The position numbers and the translations under genes are program-made. A DNA stretch of 64,000 nt, taken from assembly GCF_023278565.1 (NCBI RefSeq), contig NC_064679.1, positions 4,092,001 through 4,156,000 on the forward strand, in the 5' to 3' direction. The notes under the pieces were generated by a model. It ran no database searches. It was given only the letters and a program-made list of their open reading frames with translations, and was not told the DNA's origin. Positions 11,678 to 23,047 of this stretch are shown here, piece by piece. Position 1 is the stretch's first letter. The number at the start of each line of letters is the position of its first letter. Origin of the DNA: Colletotrichum lupini. Its lineage: Eukaryota > Ascomycota > Sordariomycetes > Glomerellales > Glomerellaceae.

Positions 11678-13273
11678 ATGGCAGCGACAGCAGCAACCTC
11701 ACCGCTTCACTTCACGGAATCTCCAGGATATGCTGGGCCCAAGATCTTGCAACTGAATATTGCGCTCATAGTTTGCACTTCTATAATAGTGGGATTGAGA
11801 CAATATGTCCGCGCTTTCATCGCGAAAGCCTTGGGTTTGGACGACGTCCTGGCATTCCTCGCATGGGTTAGTCGCCACCTCACCGTTTGACTGGATGAAG
11901 ACGAGTTACTTGGGTCTCTGACTGAGATTTGCGCACATCTAGGCAGTACTGACTTCAGAGTCTGCAATGGATATCTGGCGTGAGTTCATGTAATATCAAA
12001 AAAGACGATTCATAACTAATGCCATCTCAGTGGTGCAATATGGAAGTGGCGCGCATCTCAAGTATATCCCGAAGGCTGACTTCACAACATGGTTCGAGGT
12101 GAGTCTGAACTGACAAGTCTTCTTTCATCCCTCCAAAGATGCTCATAAGTTTTTTGATTGTAGGGAATTGTCACGAATGGTCTGCTCTACCTCATCGGTA
12201 CTGGCCTAATGAGACTCTCAATCGTTGCCTTCCTGCCACGCTTGAGCCAAGACAGTATGCATCCAATACGATCTCACTACCAGTATCACTTGAAGCCTAA
12301 TATCATGCACAGGAACCTTCATTATTCTATCCTACACGACGGGATTCTTCGTCATAGCGCAGACACTGGGATGTGTCATCTACCGCTTGACCCAGTGCAG
12401 CCCTCTCTCGTACGTCTCTCCTAAGTCACCTGTCATAAGGCCACCAATCTTTGACAGTTGTTCTTCTATAGGCATTTGTGGAAGCCGCCATTCTTTCCTG
12501 GAAAGAACTGTGTCCCGTCCGAATACCAAAACACTATGATGGTGGTGCACCAGATCGTCGGCTTGGTCCTGGACTTCTGCCTCATGGGCTTACCTATCTG
12601 GGTGATCTACATCAAGATGCTCTGGTCGAAGAGGGCATTTCAGGTGATATGTGTCTTCAGCGTCGGCATCTTTGTCGTGGCTACTGGCTGCGTTCGTCTG
12701 GCAATGATGAAGAAGAGTCAATTTCTCTCTGACCCGTAAGTCTGGCCTTGCAGGCCACTCTGCTAGGAACACCGAGATACACAGCTAAGAACAGTCGCTA
12801 GGACGTTTAACATGTCCACGATTGGTATCTGGACCAACCTTGAGGGGCATGTCGGCCTATGGGTCGCGTCCTTCCCAGCACTCCAGCCGCTCATCCGCAT
12901 CGTGTCTTTCAAGCTGGGCTTCCGCAGCAAGCTACAAAGTTACGGAGGAGAGGGGCCATCTGGGACTGGCGGTGGTGGTATGCGTTCCAAGACAGGGCCA
13001 TGGTTGAGTGTGCCCAGGAGCAAGGCCGGTTACATTCGCAATGGTAGTGGCTCCGACGCCGCTGATAATCACAGCGAACGGGGTCTTGTACCACATTACA
13101 AGGGGGACGACGGCACAGAGATGGACATCATAAATGCGACGGATGGTAAGGTATCAAGGATCCAGAAACAAGTTGAGGTTGAAGTCAGAGTGGACAAGGC
13201 GTTGGCTCGGAGCGAACGGCCGACTTACACATCTGGACAGGGTTCCAAGAGCTGGATCTCAACGACGACATAA
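11678..13273 (+). CDS. Rhodopsin-like 7-TM integral membrane protein (405 aa, 7 exons)
   Basis: Exons: 11678-11866, 11943-11979, 12031-12098, 12164-12254, 12313-12409, 12472-12735, 12802-13273. All six introns (51-76 bp) are GT-AG and the sum is exactly 406 codons with stop. The protein has successive hydrophobic segments (LNIALIVCTSIIVGLR, LLYLIGTGLMRLSIVAF, IILSYTTGFFVIAQTLGCVI, IVGLVLDFCLMGLPIWVIYI, VICVFSVGIFVVATGCVRLA, and one near GLWVASFPALQPLIR). A loop Cys pair (QCSPLS...GKNCVPSEYQN) is typical of the fungal rhodopsin-domain (SAT4/PTH11-related) family. These are plasma-membrane proteins, some acting as receptors in host sensing. The soluble C-tail is Gly/Ser-rich. It sits between two tyrosinase genes but is transcribed the opposite way, so any functional link is conjecture. 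Confidence 0.82.
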
Positions 13274-13527
13274 GAGAGAGATCATGTCAATGCTATCACG
13301 CAAAGCCTGCCGATTCATGGAGTAACAAAATGTGTAAAAACTATTGCATTCAAATGGGTATATCTTAACTGCGGATGTTTTCTGAACCGGCCAAACTTCC
13401 AAGATCACATGTGTAACTCAGGCGCAGCGCACCTCTCATGGCTGCCTGTCAATCTGAAGCCACTTACATGCCTCTGCTGACTTCTGAATCGTAATAAATG
13501 GATCCAAGCCAGAGTCTCACACAATTC

Positions 13528-14656
13528 TTACATAGATGAATAGGTGTAACAGAGAGGGCCACTCAGGGTGTCCATGTAATCCTTGACAACGGGTTCGACG
13601 TCGATGAGTTCCAAAACGGGCATGGTATCTGTGATGGAGGCGGAGATGGTCTTGTCCGCGTTGTTGAAGCCTGCGTAATCGGCGAGGCGGGTAGCGTTAC
13701 GGCCTTGCCACTGCGAAGGAAATTAGATACTGCATCTTGTGTAATTTCGCTCAGCTGTGTGCGGGACTTACCTTGGCCCAGGCACGGTCAACATTGCCGT
13801 GGTGGAGGAAAAAGAGAGGCTCGTTGGGCGAGGTGGCGGGACCCATGTCGCCAAAGATGATGCTGTGAACTGCAAATCTGTGAGCATACCTGAAGTCAGG
13901 TAAGAATAGAGATTACATACTCTGCGCATGCGGCAGTCCCTCGAGCATGGAGACCATATCGGGGAACCTGTCGAAACCGTAGATGGTGTTCATGGTCCTC
14001 GAGTTGTATGCTCCCGCCTGCATATCACCAATAATAGGATCGCCATTCGCGTCATTACCCTCGCCGCCGTTGAACTCGCGCGTGAAGCAGTGCAGTCGGT
14101 TTCCGGGCGTGTTCATATCAGGCCACCCCATAGCCAATGTCAAATTAGTGTTGGCAAACGGACCGTCGACGACGCACCGCTGAAAGCCCGGCACGTCACT
14201 ACTTGTGCGCTTGCCATCGCCACCGAAGCCAGTGACGGGATCGAAGACGGGGGAGTGCTGCGTATCGAGCGCGTCGGCGTCGATGCTCCAGTCCCAGTAG
14301 GGCTGCGTTCCCTTGAAGCCGCACTCGGACCGGAGGAGATCCTCGTGTAGCTTGACGTACCAGCGGTGCCAGGGCAGGAAGTTTGCGACAAAGTGGATGT
14401 CGGTGTTGAGAGCGAAGTGGGTGTAGACAAGGTCGTCCATGCGCGTTGTGACGGCGTCGATGGCGGCGTATTTGGCTTTGGGGAGGTTGCGGAGGCACAC
14501 GGCGGCGCGGATATACTCAGCTTTCTCGGCTGTGATGAGTTCACGCCATTCTTTGCGGACCTCTGGGTTTGTGCAGGTGGTGTCTGCGCGAGGGATTGCG
14601 GTTGCGGCGGCCGTTGCTGCGAGGGAGAAGAGGGTGAGGAGCGAGCTGGACAGCAT
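13528..14656 (-). CDS. Secreted tyrosinase, second copy (338 aa, 3 exons)
   Basis: Exons (minus): 13921-14656, 13772-13869, 13528-13710. Introns are 13870-13920 (GTATGT donor, TTGCAG acceptor) and 13711-13771 (GTAAGT donor, TCGCAG acceptor). ATG 14656 is favoured because it is followed at once by a secretion signal (LLTLFSLAATAAATA). CuA: THF...IHF...FLPWHRWY; then PYWDWS. CuB: LPHAQIH and FFLHHGNVDRAWAKW, a complete six-histidine set. It ends shortly after PLCYTYSSM, the Tyr-x-Tyr-type end of the short tyrosinase core. Expected activity is phenol oxidation outside the cell. It shares domain order with the first tyrosinase but has only two introns and diverged sequence, so the pair is an old paralogue rather than a fresh duplication. 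Confidence 0.9.
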
Positions 14657-16181
14657 CGTGGAGTGAAGGGATGGTTGAACGAGTGACGGATGGGTTGATT
14701 TGTAACGAAGGACGGCCCAAGCCACGAGCCGATAGGAGATGTGAGGATGGCGATAAAGCGAATACGTTTGACAACTGGTCAGGAGGTGGAGGAGAAGCCC
14801 GCATCGTGGCCATGACCACCTCTTATGTCTGCTGTCCTACGAGATGCCCTGCTTTGAGGCGGGTCCCTCCGCCTAGTTTTGGTCCCTACGTAGTGGATGA
14901 TATGGATGGCGTTGCTCTAACTTCGGTGTTGACCCATGCGGTCCGGCTCTGATGTCACACGGCGGCCCGTTCTACGCTCTTGGCATGTTCGTGTTCAAAA
15001 TGCGGCTCGTCAACCAAAGTAGACGTCCGGGATGTTCCTCTATTTCCCCGCGCTAGAATCAGTCAACCCCTTTCTGATGCCTTGGCATGTTCGTGTTCGC
15101 CTGCAGGGAGACTAACCGATGGGACTGGCTTCGGTTTCTTGACCCGGAAACTTGGTCGATTCGTGTTCCGCCGTTCTTCTCCCTGTTGAGAACCCACTAG
15201 GGCGTGGAAGCATAAACGGGATAAGATTGTGACTAGGATGAGGCGGATGGAGCTACTCCATACTAATGTCGTATTAATAGCCCATGGGGCCCCACGTTAA
15301 ATCTCTGTCCTGGGAAGCCGATGACAAAGCTAGGAATTAAACGCGTTCAAAAGGCATTTTAAATGGCACACGTAGCAAAGCTTGAGTACAGACTAGTATA
15401 GCGGGATTTCTTGCGACCACCTGAAGAAATTTGGGACTTCTGTCTCAACTACCTTACTTTGCACCGAGTTCGTGCGGATATGGTGCTAACTGGCTACGGC
15501 CAAGACAAGTTCCCCTCAAGTGGAATCAACACAATCAGCTTCAGAATTCTCCAGCGAGAAAGCTTGCCAAGACGAAAGCTACACAAGTTGCTAGCCGAAG
15601 TTAACCATTAGGCCGGCCATGCCGTTATATATGCGCAGTCATGAGGTTCGGGAAGTCTTCCACGAAGGCCCCGGGTGAGCCGAGATTGGATATGTGGCGG
15701 AGGGCTTGTCTTGCTGGTGAGGCGGTGCTGTCCGTGCATGCTCACTAAGACTTAGGTTGCATTAGTCATATGTTAGTTACTTAACTTGTCAACCTAGTCG
15801 AAGACAGCAAAGTTCGCCTGCTCGGCCACATCGTGTAATGCCACATCGTGTAATGTCGGTGAAACTTCAAAAAAAATCACACAATGTCAAAAGCATACAA
15901 CACCAGGTATTCGCTGGTCGTCACCGACCCAACTGCTAATCCGGCCCTCATTGGCTTATCTATGGGAGAGCGGACGGGATCCCGAGTTTTCCAATGGGTA
16001 TGGTCGTATGTGACAGCCTGCGCGAAGATGACGGTACACAAACCAAGCATGTCGCACCAACGCTCGCAGAGAGAACCACAGTCGCGAGTTGCCCTTTGGA
16101 TCAAAACATCATCATCTGCTGCCACTCCAGGAATATGATGTGTACACTTTAGATACAAGAAGTCTTAATCACTTGGCCTTT

Positions 16182-16197
16182 GGGGGGGGGGGGGGGG
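16182..16197. repeat. Homopolymer of 16 G
   Basis: An uninterrupted run of guanines. Such runs are length-unstable and prone to sequencing error, so reading frames crossing it should not be trusted. Confidence 0.9.
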
Positions 16198-16449
16198 CAA
16201 ATTCTGGTGGTAGCGGATAATCACATTGCTCCGGATTCCACGTTTGTCAAGAGACAGACTGCGCCAACCTTCTACCTTACTGCGAAAGAGCCTAACCTGC
16301 TGGGAGTGCGAGGGGATAACGCTCTTGAGCATGCTGCATACTTGGGATATATAGACGCGAAGAAACTCTATCCTGATGTCCAAGCCACCCCCCTTGAGAA
16401 ATACATTGAGCAATTGATCGAGCGAAGTAAGCATCGTGTTCCAGTGTAG
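16198..16449 (+). pseudogene. Protein-like fragment, possible C-terminal gene relic
   Basis: An 80-codon stretch reads like real protein (YLTAKEPNLLGVRGDNALEH and, further on, KKLYPDVQATPLEKYIEQL) and stops at 16449. The LYPDV-x-TPLEKY ending resembles the C-terminal tail of NmrA-like/isoflavone-reductase-like oxidoreductases, but there is no Rossmann N-terminus upstream, only the G run. I regard it as the end of a lost gene; the family assignment is a guess. Confidence 0.25.
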
Positions 16450-17939
16450 ATGACCCACTGGTTGCAATTTTTTGAACCCCGATGGTTGTCCGTTCCTGCC
16501 ACAATAGATTTCTTCAGTCCGGAGATCATGGAGACTTCCTCGGGCTTGAGATTGTCCAGGACCCAAGGACTGAATTCCTGTGCTTAGTATCGTCTATGCC
16601 ATGCATACTCTGCGAACTTTGTGCAACCACTGAGAGAGGCAGTGAGTAATGTGGTTAAAGAAGTATGTGTGAACTTTCAGTCCGGTTCTTGGTTCGCAGC
16701 TTGCGCTATTTCAGATAGGAATTTTGTTAGTCTGGAACCGACTTTGGATTCTATCTCGATTTTGATTGGGTAGGGGAGAAAAGTCGTGATTGTCTCATGT
16801 TCCGGTACACAACGTTAAAACGGGTTGCCTTCCGCACAAATGGCGAGAAGAGACTTCTGAAAAGACACAGACTAGCCCGAAGTCCTTTACAAGTCGAATG
16901 ACCGATTATCTTGCGTCGGTACTGCGGTTTGATACTGCTGAGGATCAAAGTCCCCTGTCAGGCAGCGTATCAGCCATCTTTTGGCTTGATGTTAGAGCCT
17001 ATTACCCTAGACAAAACCTATCGAGTTGATGGTCAGTGGCTTCAAGCTAGTGCATCAGCAGAATCACAAAGGGTCCAAGCCCCGCCTCGTTCGAGCAGCC
17101 GAGGCTCGACAGCAGAATAGTCCGATGATACTCATTGATGAGGGTCGTGGGTTCAACCCCTACCTTATCTTAGCTCTACAGCCGTGAGCCCTCCTTGACT
17201 GGAAAAGTGAATTACTCCTGATGGTGACTTCTCGGTCTTGCCCCATATGTAAATCCCGGGGATGACGATTTCAGGACTCACCTCGAAGCCTACCTATTTG
17301 ATATCGACCTATGTTGCTGCACCGTCTCAAAGCTATCACGTACCTGGCTGTTATGAGGGAAACCTTATCAGCACTGTGAACGGATACCTCATCTTACTTA
17401 TTCCCTTCGCTTGATTTGCATTTTCATATCTGTTACCTTACTGTATCTTTTACTTCGACTATCACCTTCAATGCTTTGCGAGTCAGACGTCAAAACACAT
17501 CGTGGTAGACCACTCGAGAGTTATGCGGAGTAGAAAAGCGGCTTACTCAAGCTCCACCACAGGTTACCCCTCGTTCGCGAGGTCTGGCTAGTATTCCACT
17601 CTAGACAGCATTCCACGATCCACAAAACGTCCATCATACGGACGCGCTTCAGCCACCGTTGATAGGACGCTGTCTTGGAGATGCTTTATTGGAATGAATC
17701 GCACCAATGTCACAGATACCCATGCTCACGTTATAAAGAGCTGAAGGGCTTCAAAAGAGCATAGAAAGTAGATGAACATCACAAGTATGGGCTGTTCAGG
17801 GTTGATGAGACAGATAACGGCGAAGACGGATAGACGCAGAAACCCATATCAGTCTATTTAGGGCGTGAAATATCATCTATGTTAAAGCCTGGTGTCCCTC
17901 GTGAGTCTTTTCTGCCTGCCAGCAAATTGGTCCCATCTT

Positions 17940-20900
17940 GTCACTTGCAGCGCACATACCCATTCAAATCAATCAAATAAATAAGTCAAACAAATAGTCA
18001 AATATAGGAATTTCAGTAAGTTAAACAATTAAATATCGTAAGGCCCTATATTTAATATATTTAATTAAATATAAGATTATATAAAAAAAAGAAAATCCGG
18101 GGCTAGGCTAATTAAAAATTAATATTCCTAACTACGCCCTATAGAAATTCGTAATTAAGAATATAAATACCTATAACAGGATTCGAACCCACGACTCTTT
18201 ACTTACGACTATAAGTTTAGTATTATGTTACTTAACTAAATAAATTACTAGTAATTATTATAAAAAAAAACCTAAGTAATATAGAGCGCTAGATTTAGTA
18301 TCTTATTATATCTAAGAATTTAAAAAACCTATATTAATTAACTAATACCCCCTTTTTTTTAATATTAATAAAACTAACGAAGTTATGCACTACTATTTCT
18401 AACCCTTTATAACTATCATAATTATTATTAAAATTAATTAAATTATATATTAATTAATTTACTATATCGTAATTAATTAATTAGTAATAAGTCGTATAAT
18501 CTTTAATATATAGTAGCTACTTCGGATTATTTCGTAGCTATAGACCCTAACTAATGCTAGCCTCGTATTATCAACCGACTTTAAGAATTATAATAACCTT
18601 CTCGCTTTTCTAAAAATAATTTAAAAAGGGAAGACTTTTATTAATAACGATTTAATATTATAAAAAGGTATAAAGCTAAGGAAGTTATAAATCTGCTTAG
18701 AGGGGGTTTTTATTTAAAAAATCTATAATAAAAATAGTTAAAGTAAAATCTTTTAGTTTTATTATTATTATAACGAAATAGGTATTATTACTTATTTTAA
18801 AGTAATAGCTACGAGCTTAGTAATAACTTAAAGTTAAAATACTAAGTAATAAATCTAAGCTCTAGTAAGTTACTATATTTATTAGAATCCTTAGAGTATA
18901 ACTCTATACTAAAAAGATAAAAACTTACTTTTAGTATTATTACAAAGGGCTAAGTAACGAGAATTAAGGAATTAGTAATTAAGTATATTATTAATAATAA
19001 TAGCCTATTTATAACTTTTTAAGATTTTTACTTCCGGGCCCTCTTTTATTAATTAGATTATAATATTATTAATAAACTCTTATTATTATATAGAAGTATA
19101 AGAAAAGAGCTAAGTAAGATCTTTATTAAAAAGAAAAATATAATTAGAGTAAAGATCCGGAGGTTAATAATAAAAGTCTACTTATTATTTAATTTATAGA
19201 CCTTATTAACGTAGAATATTATTATTATCGTCTTTATTTACTTTTTAAACTATACTAAGTAATAAATATAATACCTTATTATTTTATAATAATAGTATAG
19301 TACTTATAATAGGTCTAATATTACTTGGACTATAAAGTCTATAATAAACGACTAGGAATTAAGTAATTAAGTTAGGGTAATTATTTATAATAATACCTTA
19401 AATAACGATACTTACTTAGGTTACTTATATCCTATATTATTTTATATTTATAATTAAGAAAATATTCTTAACTAGAGGATTAAGTACTACGGTTATATCC
19501 TTAACCTCGTTAGTAGGGCCTTTTTATTTAATAATAATAAAAAAGTATTTAAGTAAGAATTAGATATATTAATTAATACTAAGTAACTTTAAAAAGATCT
19601 TAACCTTTAGTATATAAGGGGCCCTATTAGTAAGCTTCGGAACGTTATTAAATTTATTTACTCGTTATTTTAATTATATAAAGCCTTTTTTAAGATTAGT
19701 AATAAAACTAACGAGAATAATATTTTTTTAAGGAGTCGTTATAAGAGCTTATACTAATACTTAATAATAATATAAAATAGAATTTTATATACTTTATAAT
19801 ATAGCGCTCTTTATAAAAAAAAACGTAAATCTATACCTTCTTAATAACTAGTTAAGCTTATAGGGATCTAAAGTAACGGATCCTTATTAAGGACGTTCTT
19901 AATAATAACGACTAGTAGTTACTAGCCGAGTTAAAAATAGTACTTAAGCTATTTTATTTTTAAATAATAAGATACTAAGGCTAGAGTAAAAGAGACGGTT
20001 ATAGCTATTTATAAAAAGTAATAATAAGTTTCGAATATTTTATTAATTATTTTAAAGAATAAAAAAGGTTATATAATAAGTCTTTTAAAAAAGAAATAAA
20101 TCTTATAGCTTCTTAAATCGTAATATTATAATTATAATTAACGTAAATAATACTACCTCGTTAATAATTAGCTCGTTATTAATTTATATCCTAACCTCTT
20201 TCTTAACCTCTAACTTTAAATAGTATCCCTCGTTATATTTAGTCTAAATATATACTTAGGGAGCGAGCAGAGCTATTTCTTAGTATTACGAAGGTAACTT
20301 TATTTACCTTATTATTCGCCTTATTATCAATATTACGTAAGCAAACTATATACCATATTAATCTACGATTTCTATAAATTATTATAGGTATTAATTATAT
20401 AAGCAATACTACTTATATAAGCTTACGTAAGCAATAGAAAGTACTAGAAGGTAACTAAATAATCTAGAATTTACTCGAGGCGGAATTACGTACTACGATT
20501 ACGCATTCACTTACGTATACGCTTATTAATTATATTATAATTAATAAGCAATAGAATATTCTAGTAGGAGGTTTTTATGCCTATATATAGGCGTATATTT
20601 GCCTACCTAGACCTTTCGTTAAGTAAGCAACTTCTTATATAGTAATTCAACTATATTACTCTCTTTATTACAAAAACCTCTTTTATATACGCTTATTTCC
20701 CCTATATTCATATATTCTTACTTCTATATGAATATTTACTTTCTATATTCTTTATAAGAATATCCCGCATTACCTCGTTAAAGCTATACGTGCTAGACTT
20801 AGTAATAATTTTAACTCGCGAGGATACTTTTAATTATTAATTATTAATACTTAATAAGTCCTTAATAAGTATTATACTAAGTTAAGTAACTCTTTGCTCT

Positions 20901-21698
20901 ATATTATAGTAATTATTTTTTACCCTAGATAAGGATTAAAATAGCTAAAGAAAAGGTAAAATATGCCTAAGTAGAGCTATTAACTATTTAATACGAAAAA
21001 GGAGCTTTATAATTATTAATTAAAATAGTATATAAATAAGATAGTAAGTCCTCCTCTTTTTTATTATTTAAGTTCTCTTCTTTTATCGTAATAGTTATAA
21101 ACTATTTTTACTACCCTTATAATTCTAAAGAATATTATAAAAAACTCGTAGTACTAGTAATAATTAATATTTTAAATAATAAAAATAGTAATTAACTACG
21201 TGCCTAAGCTTAATTAATATTATTTATAGATTATCCCTTAGCCGGTCCTTAACCTAATTTAATAATAAATTAACTATTAACTAACTTATTTAATATTAAG
21301 TAAGCTTATACTTAATATCTTTATAATCTTTATAATAATAATAGACTACGAAAAGGTATTTAACCTTACGAAGTTAACTTTAACCTTATAGTAATTATTA
21401 ATAAGATCTTTTATATTAAAAGAGGTCTAATATTTTAAGAACTAGCTTCGCGGTAGTACTATAGAAGTAGGAGGTTAATTTTTTAATTAGAAAAGCTAAT
21501 TGAGGTTAAGTCTATAAGTTAGTATTATAAGGACTTTTATAATAGCTTTATTTAATTCCTGGTTAGGAAATTAGTTAAATTAATTAATTATTTATTAAAT
21601 AAGTTAAATAATTAAATATAGCACGAGAAATCAATTAAACAATCAAATATGAACCTTATATTTGATTTGTTTGTTTGGGTATAAGCGCTGGTTACTTG
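17940..21698. mobile_element. hAT-like DNA transposon, RIP-degraded, with 8-bp target duplication
   Basis: The element spans 17948-21690 (3,743 bp). Its ends form an inverted repeat: the first 32 bases (17948-17979, beginning CAGCGCACATACCC) match the reverse complement of the last 32 (21659-21690, beginning CAGCGCTTATACCC) at 26 of 32 positions. It is flanked by an 8-bp direct repeat, GTCACTTG (17940-17947) and GTTACTTG (21691-21698), differing by one C-to-T change. An 8-bp duplication and CAG-starting ends are hallmarks of the hAT superfamily. The interior is extremely AT- and TpA-rich with stops in all frames, so the transposase cannot be read and its direction is unknown. The right edge lies 2 bp beyond the P450 stop codon. 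Confidence 0.75.
18172..18246 (-). repeat. tRNA-Lys-like relic inside the hAT-like element
   Basis: On the minus strand a degraded A-box-like TAGTTAAGT precedes ACTAAACTTATAGT (a CTT anticodon-like loop) and a well-kept T-arm string, GTCGTGGGTTCGAATCC. The order resembles a tRNA-Lys whose other arms have been mutated to AT. It could be a tRNA-derived SINE or a captured tRNA; it would not fold into a functional tRNA as it stands. Confidence 0.3.
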
Positions 21699-22842
21699 TA
21701 CTAAGTGCGTTTTGCGGGACAAAGTCTCACCCACAAAGGTGATTTTTCCCACACTGCAAAGACTCGTTGATCCATCCAATTATAATCCGTTGCGTTCATG
21801 ACATCAAAGTGCCACAGGAGTCGAGACATTATGATCTTCATCTCAACGTATGCTAGATTCCTGCCAATGCAGTTGCGTGGTCCGTACTGAAAAGGCTGCG
21901 ACGCATCTCGTTTATCATTCTCGAATCTTGCGTCTTCTCCGATCCAACCCTCCGGCGCGAACTCCTCAGGATTGGTCCAGTTCTTAGGACTGTTCGAGGC
22001 GGCATAGATCGGAATACTGACAAATGTGCCCTCCGGAAGAAATTCATTGTCAACTGTTGCACCGCCAGGAGGGATAATACGCGGATGAGGTTGTGGTGAA
22101 GGGGGGTAGATGCGCAGTGTCTCTTCGATGCAGGCAAGCAGATACCGACATTCGTTGACGCTGATCATTGTGATGTCCTCAGGCCTTTCGAACATCGTCC
22201 TGATCTCGGTAGCAAGCTTGTCGTAGACCCGTGGGTGCTTGAGCAAAAGCCAAACGAGACCTGCAAGAAAGTCAATTGATCACACGCCAATGCATTGGAA
22301 CAAGATCTTGCTTACCAGAAAGGAGAGTAGCTGTCGTCTCACTTCCTGCACCAATCAGGATTTGTGAGTTTTCTTCTAGCTGGTGGTATGACATTTTGCC
22401 AGATTCATGTGCAGCAATCATCTTTTCCATGAAGTCCGGCACTGGAGGTTGTGTTTTAAGACGATGATTGACTTTTTCCTGAGTGGTGTCAATAGTCAAG
22501 CCAAAGAGACACAGAACAGAAGGGATTCAACCTTTTGTAGCGTGTTAAGAGTCGCGACTTGTGTCACTACTTGACTTGGAATCATTAACAGAGAAGCAGG
22601 ATATTGAGCTAACTTCGGCAGACGGGCAACGACTTGATGCAGCGCCATATTCTTCAGTAATGAGAAGAATATGTTCACCCAGGTGTGCATTTTGGAAGAC
22701 TCGAGACATTCAAAGGACTCGCCAAAGGCTGATTGCGCAAAGTTAGGCATTACCATAAGTAGGAATGAACATTGAGTGGGAACTTATCGTGACGTACTTA
22801 AGTAGCCGATGAAGTCAAATGTAAAATACTACGGTTGAGATA

Positions 22843-23047
22843 TGTCGGATTAGAAGTCTAATTCGACCGCGGCATACAGCCGACTGCGCAGGGGCCAATT
22901 AGGGGCCCTATTTACAATTATCATAGCCAGCCTAACCTACGGTTAGAACCTCCTTTTTATACCTACTACGTAAATATTTATATAGTTTAATTAATCTCTT
23001 CGTTAATTACGGTTCGAACTAACTACTCTATAATAGGGATACTAATA
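22843..23047 (+). repeat. 5' LTR of the Copia-type element
   Basis: 205 bp, starting TGTCGGATTAG and ending ACTAATA (original CA end mutated to TA). Its outer half is still GC-containing (CATACAGCCGACTGCGCAGG), unlike the matching part of the right LTR. Confidence 0.9.

Larger units (their letters stand above)
14657..17939. other. Long interval without a supported gene
   Basis: About 3.3 kb between the second tyrosinase and the first transposon. It holds a 15-bp tandem duplication (CCACATCGTGTAATG at 15826-15840 and 15841-15855), a 16-G run at 16182-16197 and a protein-like fragment at 16198-16449. A T-arm-like GTCGTGGGTTCAA string near 17142 lacks the rest of a tRNA. Confidence 0.45.

Noticed and set aside
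13928..14350. 140-codon plus-strand frame over the second tyrosinase
   Set aside because: Antisense of an exon whose sense strand encodes clear copper-site motifs.
17130..17165. tRNA gene suggested by GTCGTGGGTTCAACCCC
   Set aside because: Only a T-arm-like string is present; no acceptor stem, D-arm or anticodon stem can be paired around it.
20330..20790. Nested LTR inside the hAT-like element
   Set aside because: Repeated ACGTAAGCAA strings and a TATA-like stretch hint at an LTR, but I found no matching partner, ends or duplication.
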